From positions 1 to 39,746 of IMG/VR virus record IMGVR_UViG_3300006805_000061: a stretch of DNA of 39,746 nucleotides. One strand, given 5' to 3'. The position numbers were made by a program, and so were the translations under genes. The DNA is from a virus. Below, one piece after another: positions 33,701 to 39,746 of the stretch; position 1 is the first letter of the stretch, and each line of letters starts with the position of its first letter. The notes beneath the pieces were generated by a model. That model ran no database searches, was not told the DNA's origin, and was given only the letters and a program-made list of their open reading frames with translations.

Positions 33701-34094
33701 GTCAAAGGCACGAGGCGGCGACACTCAAGCCCAGCAGGATATTTTAAGCAAAGCGGATACACTGTTAAAACAAGGTCGTGATTACTATGCGTCTGGTGCA
33801 GGATTCACAGACATGGAGCAGTTTATTAGGTTGACTATTGAGAATTTGGGCAAGCAGCTTGCATTACCCGGCTTCGCAGTTGGCACACCTAGCGCGCCTT
33901 CTGGCTGGGCAGTTGTCGGAGAGCGCGGCCCAGAACTGGTTAACTTTAAAGGCGGCGAGAGAGTTTTCAATAACAATCAAACCAACAACATGGCTAACCA
34001 ATCTGGTGACAATAGCAATGTGGTAAGAGCTATTGTCATCACAGGAAATAAACAAGCTGAGAAGCTTGATAATCTCGGCGAAGCAGTTGTTTAG
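27768..34094 (+). CDS. Tail tape measure protein
   Basis: A 2108-residue protein. N-terminal VDTSDVKQATKDLDGLDKAG and the tape-measure domain (YNISQNTAQSLAGTIELYSR ... LSQGLAAGALRGDELNSVME ... IADGIGVSVGALRNMGAEGK) are diagnostic. Hydrophobic segments at ~128-145, ~384-414 and ~466-482 may help DNA cross the membrane. Long coiled coils fill the middle, and FAVGTPSAPSGWAVVGERGP marks the C-terminal end. It sets tail length. The frame stops at TAG 34092-34094 but continues in frame as LKQEMEGMRRELRRSNEK to TAA 34149-34151, a typical tape measure end, so the TAG may be a nonsense mutation (CAG to TAG) or a readthrough codon. Confidence 0.92.
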   Translation: MSGQDIAELGFAVDTSDVKQATKDLDGLDKAGKNVETSATRLEKIANKVYGIIAQQMRAAGQSISNTMRDMVGSVDTLEKKYAAFEIVVAALTGNIYKLGRALALNSGEFRDHEKEVSATAKAYNLLKIGLAVLGIGLGIQQLMDYSNQYGQLRGQLALNTASSHELNDAWRDLYNISQNTAQSLAGTIELYSRLARSTKSLGLTQKELVSVVDTVNKTLLISKAPAASAEAALFQLSQGLAAGALRGDELNSVMEQTPRLSQAIADGIGVSVGALRNMGAEGKITSEVIISALQRTKTAVNDEFGSVFVSLNNAMSRVDTSMVQLVGRADEAAGASRVFGEQIAFFTEKLERPETLNGLTAVLEKMATALNIVAYAVQAVFNHLTALLTLFAAYKLIGLLFSIAQGFAFWNLMMTGLNITIGSTTLRIPALLGGIISLGNASAQSAAKVGVLALALKIAGGPIGLLMSLLAIIAPLYLIFASHATTAQDAQSNFNKELQATGSTAEDYIDALSRMDEAQKKILNNRLDVQLGNQTDAMKEQMSELKGLLSSEIFSTGSMFEKRGTNSDRAKALSSVDATIKVFSDDPNEGAAAVEKLISTYEDLAKKAGTSEESIQKTTLRMREMTDAARQAARDIETTKGKLGLLKDQTDETAKSQVGLGVAYQTSGSLIADNGKKLDDQLAKLKQAAVQAGLTAEALARLQVKNQGGTAADQDLAGLYSTRKEALDKYRKALDAKRPDVAGQFANAAMATIPAEADIAANQAGAQFDKDNERAMAIAKQKGDIDKINAMGVERLNVVTSTYLRTLLNGNEEVKASISGTKQQVKENQALQKLLEKDDSTQKYLDNAEAREKADSKMADALLLGADAARKVGIQNAIAEKETQKLKVTKQQLTDIENKAQDTKDRLSVAQSVFSMREQNEALEKQIAATKAGEEALKAFNNQKAFEAALRGKNIVAGSKEAIALQAEIDKKTSLDKQLDDASKGNAYDKTLDGMERQRIALESESKADLDLTKSQIDLNVVKAVANEKANNKDLSSDQLKAYEKEIRAMEEVKDHLERLEKARELLKANPLSGIADGLKTSFGDAGAALSGLIESVIELQKKREDSAKIEKALQADIAKGDANAINAAIANRRDLEKATNLQYANMASAAKGFFKENSKGYKAMEGVERAFRLFELLMAAQSAAKKIFLDKGVVAAKVAGDNIINQSTIASGGIISKIMQMLGLESAKTAVASSATGDPYTAFPRMAAMIAAMAALGFAVNGGGGTHVPSSETRQAEQGTGTVLGDTAAKSESIAKAMELLRQNSDVSLKYSSDMLASLRSIDSGIRGLGGILSRSGIATGNMSGFTQESKTGLLDVLGLNGQGSEKRNGILGFLGGGPIGAMLSAPLAKLVNSIYSKKVTIEDSGIQGFAQKIGDIMSKGFVDLQYYNEIRTTKKVAGVKVSDKTSIETRSADNEVERQFGLIIDGIYGSVLDAATILGGKVADIDAKLKDTVVNFGMISLKGLSGDALSKALESVFSALGDNIAKSIMPTVDEFQQVGEGYYQTLVRVAAGVEQAGLVTDKLGLKAISYSDIINKQGDVAAELTRQSILGVEKLGDGLTGIGDIISSLDGTATDLADVYIKLTALRNIMVDTGQQGQYLTRTIIQAAGGLDALTEGLNIFQREFGTEFAKSANDAVRLSDKFAQLGIAMPTTRDQFKSLVDAVDLTSEAGQRLYGKLISLAPAFVEYLTAVDKITSFNADIQRQLATYTASGVDIAMQELESSFNDLRKQAANVGGDLVAVEELYGSRRAETLDKYAEMARKIDFDLAVRQAKNNNQDTTLAALEEQQRLEYKAAVAAKYTSEQLAALAAVLDGEFSSAVDKLALSIKQKNIDIQKRLAVFGTTEERMNAALAEFDLKAAQELQDATRMGADIVGLEKALMLERNKVAEDFYADQKKMADDFRKWLDAQKFSDTSSLTPLQQLQAAQEQFNETLSKARGGDTQAQQDILSKADTLLKQGRDYYASGAGFTDMEQFIRLTIENLGKQLALPGFAVGTPSAPSGWAVVGERGPELVNFKGGERVFNNNQTNNMANQSGDNSNVVRAIVITGNKQAEKLDNLGEAVV

Positions 34095-34170
34095 CTTAAG
34101 CAAGAGATGGAAGGGATGCGCCGCGAATTGCGTCGCAGTAATGAAAAATAACATCAACGAGACTCGTATC

Positions 34171-34518
34171 ATGTTTAAACAAACCGTATCAGAAAAAGCC
34201 TGTTTTTTATCAGGCATAGTTCTTGGATTGACGACATCTGTAGCGATTGTCGTTTACGAGAAAACTTCGGTATTATGGCTTGCAGTGTTGATAGGATTTG
34301 CTAGTGCTTTATTGACACGACAAACCATTTTAGTAGACATCTACAAAGAAATTTCAAACCCACCAAAAGAGACAGCCCAAAATGAGCCAACTAACAAATT
34401 ACGCGGAAAGCGCACTTCTCAATCATCTTCTCGGCATAGCGGAATTCACGATGCCGACAACGGTTTATGTCGCAGCCTTCACCTCAGATCCGGGAGAAAC
34501 GGGCGACTTGACGAATGA
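34171..34518 (+). CDS. Small membrane protein with overlapping, possibly frameshifted C-terminus
   Basis: A 115-residue ORF from ATG 34171 (ATG 34141 is an alternative). Residues ~10-48 form two hydrophobic segments (CFLSGIVLGLTTSVAIVVYE, then VLWLAVLIGFASALL), holin-like in size. The last 45 residues (LRGKRTSQSSSRHSGIHDAD) are read through the start of the next gene and look like out-of-frame translation. A one-base change would restore a stop inside the ATGA at 34382. The C-terminus is therefore suspect. It may be a tail-region membrane protein or a decayed gene. Confidence 0.45.
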   Translation: MFKQTVSEKACFLSGIVLGLTTSVAIVVYEKTSVLWLAVLIGFASALLTRQTILVDIYKEISNPPKETAQNEPTNKLRGKRTSQSSSRHSGIHDADNGLCRSLHLRSGRNGRLDE

Positions 34519-34792
34519 AATTGACTCCGCACTAAACTATGAGCGGCAACCAATTACATCAACAATGAGCACGTCAGTAGACGGCACTCCCAGCACTAAC
34601 GGTTCACCCGTCACTTTTGGTGCAGCAGCAACAGCAGATTGGGGAACTATTACGCATTTTGCAATTATGGATGATGCTACTGCTGGCGCAGGTAATGCTT
34701 TGATGTACGCAGCATTAACAGCATCAAAATTGATTGAAGTTGGCGATGTATTAACCATTGATACCAATCAATTGTCCGCAGCATTGCTTTAA
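34382..34792 (+). CDS. Tail-fibre-associated minor tail protein
   Basis: A 136-residue protein. LTNYAESALLNHLLGIAEFT, then MPTTVYVAAFTSDPGETGDL, and WGTITHFAIMDDATAGAGNA match a family of short phage tail-fibre proteins with A-E-x-x-L-L-x-H-L-L...P-x-x-V-Y-V-x-x-F-T-x-x-P-G. The AGAGAC upstream supports the start. It is near the distal tail genes, as expected. Confidence 0.7.
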   Translation: MSQLTNYAESALLNHLLGIAEFTMPTTVYVAAFTSDPGETGDLTNEIDSALNYERQPITSTMSTSVDGTPSTNGSPVTFGAAATADWGTITHFAIMDDATAGAGNALMYAALTASKLIEVGDVLTIDTNQLSAALL

Positions 34793-34807
34793 TAATTTGG
34801 GGCTGTC

Positions 34808-35353
34808 ATGGCTATAGTTAACGCTTCTTGCGCCTTTATTGGCGCAGGTACGCTTGCAGTCAATGCAAGTAAGATTGCTGCATCATCTGTTAGTTTTTCT
34901 GGCGCATCCAATCTTACTGTTAACGCGGGAAAGATTATTACATCAATGGTGAGCTTTGCAGGAAGATGTAATTTTAGCACTTCCGCTTATCGAACCAGAT
35001 TTGCGTCGTCTTCTTTCGATGGCCATGGCGTTCTAACTGTTAACGCTGGACTGTTAAAATCATCCAGCATTAGTTTTTTGGGCGATAGCGAACTAAACAT
35101 TGCCATTTTACGAAAGAAATTTGTCGAATCGGCTTTTATTGGCAATAGCTCTTTAGACGTGGCAGCAGTGAGATTTAGAGGTGTAACTGTTAGCTTTACA
35201 GCAAATGGATTTATGACTGTAAAAGCAGTTAGTTTGTTTGAGCAGCTGGCAAATAAGCCGTCAATAAAAAGAATATATACATTAGAAATGAACGTGCTGG
35301 TTAAAGGCGATCCAGTAATTGATTATGTCCCACTGCCACCCGAACCAGCTTAA
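34808..35353 (+). CDS. Repeat protein with seven ~20-residue beta units
   Basis: A 181-residue protein. Seven units of 19-21 residues follow the pattern S-x-x-F-x-G-x-x-x-L-x-V-x-A (SSVSFSGASNLTVNAGKIIT, SSSFDGHGVLTVNAGLLKS, SSISFLGDSELNIAILRKKF and others). They suggest a beta-solenoid or stacked-sheet fold. The last 35 residues are a Pro-rich, non-repetitive tail (VKGDPVIDYVPLPPEPA). It lies between tail-fibre and hub genes, so a distal tail or host-contact role is likely. No family recognised. Confidence 0.6.
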   Translation: MAIVNASCAFIGAGTLAVNASKIAASSVSFSGASNLTVNAGKIITSMVSFAGRCNFSTSAYRTRFASSSFDGHGVLTVNAGLLKSSSISFLGDSELNIAILRKKFVESAFIGNSSLDVAAVRFRGVTVSFTANGFMTVKAVSLFEQLANKPSIKRIYTLEMNVLVKGDPVIDYVPLPPEPA

Positions 35354-35369
35354 AATAATAGGTGATTAA

Positions 35370-37628
35370 ATGTTTGGATTCCAAGCTTTCGCAGAGGTTC
35401 CATATTCGTTTTTAACAGGTGAACATGTTGGTATTTATACAGAGCAGCGCATTTATGCCGCCAATATGGGATATATCACTAATGCGACAGCAAATCCCCC
35501 AAGCACTTATTTTGAAGGCCGTCTTGATGTGCCTTTACGCTTTGAGCGTAGTGTAATCGGTGGCGGTGCAATTGCTGGTCAGGCTTCGGTAGGATTCGGC
35601 GATATTGAGTTAAATAATAGCGATGGTTTTTACGATAATTTAACTAATAGCGGTGCGGTCGATGGTCGTCAAATTACGGTAAAAGTGGGTATTGATGAGT
35701 TTAATTACTCCGATTTTGGCGTGATATTTTCAGGAACATCTAAAGGTATTGCTGTCACTGAAAATGGCTTACGGTTATTGGTGCGTGACTTTGGGTATAA
35801 GCTTGATAATCCTATTCAGTCAGAGTTTTATTCTGGTGCTGGCGGCATTGATGGCGATGTAGAGCTAAAGGGAAAGCCAAAGCCTTTGTTATTCGGTAAA
35901 GCATTAAATATCTCACCCGTCTTAGCATACGCATCTGGCCTCCTTTATCAAATTAGTAGCCAACCATTGCGTTCTGTTGATGCTGTTTATGATCGAGGCG
36001 CATTGCTTAGCCTTGGCACTGGATACACGGTAAATTTATCCCAAGGTACAATCACTTTACTGACCCAACCAGCAGGGCAAATAACGGTTGATGCGGTCGG
36101 AGATACAATAACCCCATTAGCCGTTCTAGCGGGTGGAATGGGCGGATCATGGATAGATATTAGCGATATATCCAGTATGTACACGGACTATCCGCCAACA
36201 ATTAAAGCGACGGCGACAGGTCAGTCTATTGCTTACATCACCGATAAAAGCGGAAACGGCCTGCATTTTTACCAGCCGATACCCTCTTGCAGACCATTGC
36301 TGCAGCAAGATGGATCAGGACATTACTATCTTGATTTTGACGGCATTGATGATTTTCTGGTGGCGGTATCAGAAGCTAGTTTTTCATTTACTGCAGGCAT
36401 TACAGCAGCTGTCGCGGTAAGACTTGATGATTGGGCAACAGTGGATCAAGTATCAATTGTATCAAAGTCGATAAGCGCATTTGGCAACGATTCAGGCTAT
36501 GACATTGGACTCAATCACAACTCTAAAGCGGTGTCAGCTCGTGTAGCAATGGAAAGTGCCAATAAAGAGGCCGCTACGACAACGGCACTGGCAGCAGGGG
36601 CGCATGTATTAGTTGGGTATAGCAATCTCAAGGGTGTCATTCTTAGAGCCGATAAAACGCAAATTGGAGCGTACTATCAGTCATATCAAGCATTGATTGA
36701 TTACGATACAGCAGGAACAGTTAACTTGATGATTGGTGCAGCCCCCAGCGATGGCATTATTGCGGCTGGTGAATACATGAGCGGACGGCTATACGGTGCA
36801 GTTTTTCTAGGCCGCGCGCCAAAAAATGCAGAACTAACCATTCTTGAGAATTACCTCATGTCAGCAGCTGGAATAACTGCCCGTGCGCCAGTATGTGCTG
36901 CAGATATTATTGAGCAGATAGCCAGAGTACACGCAAAATTAGCAGATTCGGAAATTGATAGCGCAAGTCTAAATTTATTTAGACAGCAGCAGCCCGCAGA
37001 AATTGGTTATTACATTGATAGCCAAGCTGATGTTAGTGCAACCATGACGGCAATTATGGCAGGTGTTGGTGGCTGGTATGGATTTTCAAGAAGCGGACTT
37101 TTACAAGCGTCTGTATTTACTATGCCATCGGCACCAAGCGTTTTCGAGTTCACAGAGATTGAAATACTTGAAATCGAAAGACTCTTATTACCAGAATCTA
37201 TTAACCCGCCAAATTGGCGCAGGCAAGTGGGTTATCAAAAAAATTGGACTATTCAAAATAACGATTTAGCGGGCATTGTTACTGCTGAGCGTCGCCAGTT
37301 TTTAGCAAATGATCAGCGCGTTGCTGTTAGCCAAGACGCTAATTTATTAAAGCGTCATCGTTTAGCAACAGATCCAGAACTAACGACATCATACTTTTCA
37401 AATGAAGCTGATGCGCAAGCTGAGGCAGAACGCCTTATGTCGATTTATGGCGCAGAACGCGAGATGTATAGCGTAGTGCTTAAAACACAGCCTTTCGTTT
37501 TAGATATTGGCAACATAATCACGCTAACATATCCGCGCTGGACACTGACAAGCGGCAAACAATTTGTCATTATCCGCATAAGCGAGGACGCGACAGATAA
37601 TAAATCAGAAATCACCGTCTTTGGATAA
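35370..37628 (+). CDS. Tail hub/baseplate protein with LamG-like insertion
   Basis: A 752-residue protein. Residues ~1-245 (GIYTEQRIYAANMGYITNAT ... LRLLVRDFGYKLDNPIQSEF) and ~510-752 (CAADIIEQIARVHAKLADSE ... FVLDIGNIITLTYPRWTLTS) look like the two parts of a tail hub. Residues ~250-510 read as an inserted LamG/concanavalin-like domain (DKSGNGLHFYQPIPSCRPLL, then YYLDFDGIDDFLVAVSEASF, and MSGRLYGAVFLGRAPKNAEL). Such inserts often bind carbohydrate on the host surface. It precedes the tail-protein and fibre genes. Confidence 0.75.
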   Translation: MFGFQAFAEVPYSFLTGEHVGIYTEQRIYAANMGYITNATANPPSTYFEGRLDVPLRFERSVIGGGAIAGQASVGFGDIELNNSDGFYDNLTNSGAVDGRQITVKVGIDEFNYSDFGVIFSGTSKGIAVTENGLRLLVRDFGYKLDNPIQSEFYSGAGGIDGDVELKGKPKPLLFGKALNISPVLAYASGLLYQISSQPLRSVDAVYDRGALLSLGTGYTVNLSQGTITLLTQPAGQITVDAVGDTITPLAVLAGGMGGSWIDISDISSMYTDYPPTIKATATGQSIAYITDKSGNGLHFYQPIPSCRPLLQQDGSGHYYLDFDGIDDFLVAVSEASFSFTAGITAAVAVRLDDWATVDQVSIVSKSISAFGNDSGYDIGLNHNSKAVSARVAMESANKEAATTTALAAGAHVLVGYSNLKGVILRADKTQIGAYYQSYQALIDYDTAGTVNLMIGAAPSDGIIAAGEYMSGRLYGAVFLGRAPKNAELTILENYLMSAAGITARAPVCAADIIEQIARVHAKLADSEIDSASLNLFRQQQPAEIGYYIDSQADVSATMTAIMAGVGGWYGFSRSGLLQASVFTMPSAPSVFEFTEIEILEIERLLLPESINPPNWRRQVGYQKNWTIQNNDLAGIVTAERRQFLANDQRVAVSQDANLLKRHRLATDPELTTSYFSNEADAQAEAERLMSIYGAEREMYSVVLKTQPFVLDIGNIITLTYPRWTLTSGKQFVIIRISEDATDNKSEITVFG

Positions 37629-37633
37629 TTACT

Positions 37634-38461
37634 ATGACAGCATCAACTGTAAAAATGGCATGGGTTAATCATGTCGATATGCAGGGCGTGACACTAACGG
37701 CAAGTAGTGAGATAGCTACTTTGCCAGTTTCCAATTTATTAACACCTCATGTTGCAAAAAAATGGAGATCACAAGAAGAGGGTGCCAAAGGCGGTGATCA
37801 TCAAATTGATATTGATTTTGGAATTTCTGGATATGATGACTTTGAAACAGGTGATCCAGTTACTGATATTGGTGTCGATGTAGTTGCGTTAATCGGCGTA
37901 AACATGACAAGAAATGCACGCATACGCTTAGAAGCAAGTCGAGATCCTAGCTTTGCATCGCTTGAGTACTATTACGATTTTGCAGACGCTAATGTTGATC
38001 CACGTTTCAAGATTGCTGTTGTACAACTACCGTCTGTAGTCATTGCAAGATACTGGCGCATCTACGTTACTGATTCTATTTTTACGCTTGAGGCAGGGCG
38101 TTTAGTGATGGCTAGGTGTTTCCAGCCAGCGGTTAATTTTACTTATGGCTATCAAATTGGCTATGTTGATTTAAGCCGGGTGGCGCGTTCTCGTGGTGGC
38201 CAACAGCATGTCGATGAAGGTAACAGCTATCGACAAGCACAAATACAGTTTGATTTTTTGACTGAATTAGAAGCCTTTGAAGGTGTTTTAGAACTTGATC
38301 GAGTAGCAGGCTTGCATGACGATATTTTAGTCATTTTAGAGCCTTATGCGGCCAACATTGGCCAAAAAACTATTTGGGGATTAGTGTCAGCTAATAGCCC
38401 AATAATTGAGCCTAATTTTGGAATTTACAATAAATCTTACAGCGTCGAGGAACGGCTATGA
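37634..38461 (+). CDS. Distal tail protein (galactose-binding-like region)
   Basis: A 275-residue protein. A beta-rich region with LTASSEIATLPVSNLLTPHV and VDVVALIGVNMTRNARIRLE and SVVIARYWRIYVTDSIFTLE resembles discoidin/galactose-binding-like domains in phage distal tail proteins. A second region has GYQIGYVDLSRVARSRGGQQ. It overlaps the fibre gene by ATGA. The exact function is uncertain. Confidence 0.6.
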   Translation: MTASTVKMAWVNHVDMQGVTLTASSEIATLPVSNLLTPHVAKKWRSQEEGAKGGDHQIDIDFGISGYDDFETGDPVTDIGVDVVALIGVNMTRNARIRLEASRDPSFASLEYYYDFADANVDPRFKIAVVQLPSVVIARYWRIYVTDSIFTLEAGRLVMARCFQPAVNFTYGYQIGYVDLSRVARSRGGQQHVDEGNSYRQAQIQFDFLTELEAFEGVLELDRVAGLHDDILVILEPYAANIGQKTIWGLVSANSPIIEPNFGIYNKSYSVEERL

Positions 38462-39746
38462 GCTTTAAATTGGGCGACCGTGTCCGCGAAACAACTACGA
38501 CTACAGGCACAGGCACTATCAATCTTGATGGTACTTTATCGGGCATGAGAACTTTTGTTGAAGGCGTTGGATCGGGCAATAAAACTTACTATTGCATCAC
38601 TAACGGTACTGATTGGGAAGTTGGTATAGGGACGGTAACGGCTGGATCCCCAGACACTTTAGCGCGTACAACTGTCGTTGCTAGTAGTGCAGGCGAGACA
38701 AGCAAAGTGAACTTTCCAGAAGGAAGCAAAGATGTTTTTTGCACGATGATTGCTAATCGCACAATTAGTAAAGATAACGGGATTGAACCCGGTACAACTG
38801 CTGTTGTCGGCTTGCCGTTTTATGAAGATCCAGACACAGGTTTTTACCAAGCAGCAGCAAATCAATTTACTGCCGTAGCTGGCGGCGTTCCTGTCGTTAC
38901 GTTCCAAAACAATAAAATAGTTTTTCTTCAAAAAGGCTGTTTTCCTATTGGTACAGCAGCAGCACCGTCAATTGCGTTTAATGGTGATGAAAATACGGGT
39001 TTTTATAGTCCAGCGGCAGATCAAATAGGCGCAGCGGTGGCAGGTGTCTTAGCTTTATTGATACAGACATCTGGTATCAGTGTGCAACAGGCTCTTGCTG
39101 TAGTTGGCTCAGTCACTGCAGGTGGCAACATCGCCGCCAATAATGGCAACATTACCAGCACCAGCACCACGGGTGCTATTTTTGCCAGCATTGTCGAAAC
39201 ATTGACGATTGGCATGGCAGCAACTGACATCACCATTGGCAGTAGTAGCGGCATCACACGAGTAAGAAACAACTTTAGTGTTGGTGGCAGTACAACAGTT
39301 CAAAATTTAACGGTTAATGGCGTTGCAGTACAAGGCAATGTGCCGACACTTAGCAATCATCTCGTCAACAAAACATACGCTGATTTAAAGTTAGCGTTGA
39401 CGGGCGGTTCACTTTCTGGATTTTTGACACTACACGCGGACCCGACAAACGCCTACCATCCGGCCACTAAGCAATACGCCGATAATCTTATCAATTCACG
39501 CGGAGTGTCTACGGGAATTGTCGCAATCTGGCCTAAATACGGCAGCATTCCAGCAGGGTGGTTAATACTAAATGGGCAAGCAATCAGTCGAACAGTTTAC
39601 GCGGCTTTATTTGCCTTTTTTGGCACTACTTATGGTGCAGGCGATGGTGTAAATACGTTTAATCTACCTGATTGGCGTGCGATGTTTTTGCGTGGCCATG
39701 ATGATGGTAGAGGTATTGATATTGGCCGTATTTTTGGATCATACCA
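38458..39746 (+). CDS. Tail fibre with collar domain (incomplete at window end)
   Basis: The ORF runs from ATG 38458 to the end of the window, about 429 residues with no stop. Two repeats, FYEDPDTGFYQAAANQFTAV and FNGDENTGFYSPAADQIGAA, are typical of tail fibres. The C-terminal part contains the phage tail-collar motif (WPKYGSIPAGWLILNGQAIS, then FNLPDWRAMFLRGHDDG). It probably makes the receptor-binding fibre. The 3' end lies outside the window. Confidence 0.85.
   Translation, partial: MSFKLGDRVRETTTTTGTGTINLDGTLSGMRTFVEGVGSGNKTYYCITNGTDWEVGIGTVTAGSPDTLARTTVVASSAGETSKVNFPEGSKDVFCTMIANRTISKDNGIEPGTTAVVGLPFYEDPDTGFYQAAANQFTAVAGGVPVVTFQNNKIVFLQKGCFPIGTAAAPSIAFNGDENTGFYSPAADQIGAAVAGVLALLIQTSGISVQQALAVVGSVTAGGNIAANNGNITSTSTTGAIFASIVETLTIGMAATDITIGSSSGITRVRNNFSVGGSTTVQNLTVNGVAVQGNVPTLSNHLVNKTYADLKLALTGGSLSGFLTLHADPTNAYHPATKQYADNLINSRGVSTGIVAIWPKYGSIPAGWLILNGQAISRTVYAALFAFFGTTYGAGDGVNTFNLPDWRAMFLRGHDDGRGIDIGRIFGSY

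Noticed and set aside
1-39746. CRISPR array, rRNA or tRNA genes
   Set aside because: No regular repeat-spacer pattern, rRNA segment or tRNA cloverleaf with CCA end was seen on reading both strands; this was not run through a covariance search.

Overview
The window is a 39.7-kb piece of a tailed, double-stranded DNA bacteriophage or prophage. It covers part of an early/accessory region and then a nearly complete late region for packaging, head and tail. It has a large tape measure gene, tail-terminator, tail-tube and tail-chaperone genes, and no visible tail sheath, so a long non-contractile (siphovirus) tail is likely. The moderately AT-rich sequence, Shine-Dalgarno sites, TTCG-loop terminators and protein families (DUF551-like, Mu gpF-like, XkdF-like) suggest a Gram-negative, probably gammaproteobacterial host. 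That is inference, and no species can be named. No integrase, repressor, replication or lysis gene is recognisable, so the genome continues on both sides. The last gene runs off the right end.

Layout. (1) 1-733: a short leftward operon with a PD-(D/E)XK nuclease-like protein and two tiny ORFs. (2) 821-5374: a rightward early operon of small cysteine-rich, probably zinc-binding proteins. Its right part, about 4082-5374, is built like an integron gene-cassette array: two 122-bp attC-like sites, plus one diverged site and one degenerate site, separate short ORFs. (3) 5416-9751: a 5' scrap of a DNA methyltransferase, then a second rightward operon of regulators and unrecognised phage proteins, ending in two terminators. 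The promoters of (2) and (3) share an almost identical palindromic operator overlapping the -35 box. (4) 9780-13465: a small HTH protein, a ParB-methyltransferase fusion, and the small and large terminase subunits. (5) 13465-23297: portal, gpF-like head protein, a 1275-residue multidomain protein (Nudix, kinase-like and ADP-ribosyltransferase regions), XkdF-like protease, scaffold, decoration protein, major capsid protein and a strong terminator. (6) 23330-27762: head-tail connectors, tail terminator, tail tube, and the tail chaperones with a -1 frameshift site. (7) 27768-39746: tape measure, distal tail proteins and a collar-domain tail fibre.

The late genes are tightly packed, with many ATGA or TAATG overlaps, so they are probably translationally coupled. 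The structural genes follow the usual order from terminase to fibre. The observations most worth a second look are the attC-like cassette array inside a phage early operon, the paired operators, the Nudix/kinase/ADP-ribosyltransferase head-region protein, and an in-frame amber codon that cuts a plausible C-terminal helix from the tape measure protein.
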